From assembly GCA_001543395.1 (NCBI GenBank), contig LPNG01000012.1:1-40558 (forward strand): a DNA stretch of 40,558 bases, given 5' to 3'. How positions within the stretch are numbered: position 1 is the stretch's first letter; the number at the start of each line of letters is the position of its first letter. Position numbers and translations under genes: made by a program. The stretch comes from Candidatus Alcium sp. F082 (GTDB taxonomy: Bacteria; Bacteroidota; Bacteroidia; Bacteroidales; F082). Positions 39,818 through 40,558 of the stretch are shown here, piece after piece. The notes under the pieces were generated by a model. It was given only the letters and a program-made list of their open reading frames with translations. It did no database searches and had not been told where the DNA came from.

Positions 39818-40558
39818 TTAATATATAGCATTATAATACATAGCGTTATAGAGCCCAACAGCAACAGGACCAAACGGAGCAATCATCCAACAAGCGTAGT
39901 CATACCATTTGGCATGAATTGCAAGTTTATCAAGTAACTGAAGAGACTGCTCATCATGGTAATCTACATATTGCATGGATATGTTTGAATGATCTATATT
40001 TAATGGGTTATTATCGAAATCCCATCCCCTATAAGTTTCCATTTCGTGTTTAGATTTATAAAAACCATCTACATATCTGTTAAAATATAGAAAAGCACGT
40101 CTGTTTGCGTCCTGTTCAACAGGATGGAAGTCGTGATCATGCGAACTAAGAATACTAGGAACGCACACCCTTGGAAGATATGCTAAACCCATTTCCTGGC
40201 TTTGTAGATAATGCCCGTATTCATGTTGGAACAATGAATTATTGGCATTAGCACGAATGCTGTTATCCCCCGTTATGTAATTACCGAGCGTTACAGCTCC
40301 CCAATTACAATTGTTGGTGCGTGTGACTGTGGCTCCATAAGCATAATCAACGGATTCAACACCTCCGCCAAATCCAAGCGTGTTGCAACTTTCAGCAACA
40401 ATCCACCCTAATAGTGTCTGCGGCAATTGCCATGTGAATCTAGAAACGAACTCTCCAGCTCTACCCCAGAAGCTTTTGTTCTCATCGGTGACCAGCAACC
40501 CACCCCACAGCTTGGCGTCGTTTCCTGCTCGCTTATTGGCTTCCTGCCAAGATTGTTT
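39818..40558 (-). CDS. C-terminus of RHS-type protein with HEYGH zinc-protease-like domain (5' partial)
   Basis: The frame is open to the right edge, giving about 246 residues; the start lies outside. The visible part begins WQEANKRAGNDAKLWGG, then NKSFWGRAGEFVSRFTWQLP and VDYAYGATVTRTNN. An HExxH motif (LFQHEYGHYLQS; nt 40211-40225 for HEYGH) follows, with PVEQDANRRAFLYF downstream supplying a possible third zinc ligand (Glu). I recall this arrangement as a C-terminal domain of Bacteroidota RHS proteins, so the upstream part is probably an RHS shell. A peptidase toxin or self-processing role is possible; the RHS assignment cannot be confirmed here. Confidence 0.7.
   Translation of the reverse strand, partial: KQSWQEANKRAGNDAKLWGGLLVTDENKSFWGRAGEFVSRFTWQLPQTLLGWIVAESCNTLGFGGGVESVDYAYGATVTRTNNCNWGAVTLGNYITGDNSIRANANNSLFQHEYGHYLQSQEMGLAYLPRVCVPSILSSHDHDFHPVEQDANRRAFLYFNRYVDGFYKSKHEMETYRGWDFDNNPLNIDHSNISMQYVDYHDEQSLQLLDKLAIHAKWYDYACWMIAPFGPVAVGLYNAMYYNAIY

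Noticed and set aside
35898-40558. Insertion sequence or transposon responsible for the fragments
   Set aside because: No transposase motif, terminal inverted repeats or target duplication was found around the broken genes.

Overview
The window looks like chromosomal DNA of a Bacteroidales-type Bacteroidota. The evidence is: several TAnnTTTG-type -7 promoter elements, type IX secretion (T9SS) C-terminal sorting domains, a TonB-dependent receptor paired with a DUF4249 lipoprotein, many lipoprotein signal peptides, and a tmRNA with a GENNYAFAA tag. The housekeeping centre is GC-rich. The two ends are lower in GC and carry RHS/YD-repeat polymorphic-toxin loci. I cannot name the genus.

Left accessory region (1-9.3 kb, + strand). 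A partial tail-fibre-like protein is followed by a small T9SS-sorted protein with one RHS-like YDANGNR motif. Next comes a 2181-residue secreted SpvB/FG-GAP/RHS protein with an AT-rich, unrecognised C-terminal domain. An AT-rich lipoprotein gene overlaps its 3' end by 11 nt and is the natural candidate for an immunity protein. A displaced second RHS core tip lies downstream. The two cores form a 372-bp direct repeat (about 95% identical) bracketing the AT-rich tail and the lipoprotein gene, the expected layout of a tip-swapping toxin cassette. A separate T9SS-sorted protein follows behind a promoter that overlaps a perfect 30-bp palindrome.

Central housekeeping region (11-35.8 kb). In order: a sigma-54 activator-type response regulator without a DNA-binding HTH, and tmRNA (ssrA). 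A tightly overlapping + strand operon follows: guaB, a small unknown, three SurA/PpiC-like periplasmic chaperones, and a MoxR ATPase. A bidirectional terminator separates it from the - strand rsfS-ftsH-LUD-domain operon. kdsC diverges from rsfS. After a REP-like palindrome come, on the - strand, an alpha-2-macroglobulin-like lipoprotein with pbpC, and upstream of them an outer-membrane protein/DUF4249/TonB-receptor operon.

Right accessory region (35.8-40.6 kb, - strand). The C-terminus of an RHS-type protein with an HEYGH zinc-protease-like motif enters from the right edge. It is followed by an array of small, mutually dissimilar exported proteins and lipoproteins, an outer-membrane barrel, a TPR-protein fragment, and an orphan RHS core with an in-frame amber codon that sits directly before another lipoprotein gene. 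This looks like a toxin/immunity graveyard or reservoir. The core genes mostly serve envelope biogenesis (chaperones, LPS Kdo synthesis, peptidoglycan synthesis, envelope defence), translation rescue and nucleotide synthesis. The flanks appear devoted to interbacterial competition.
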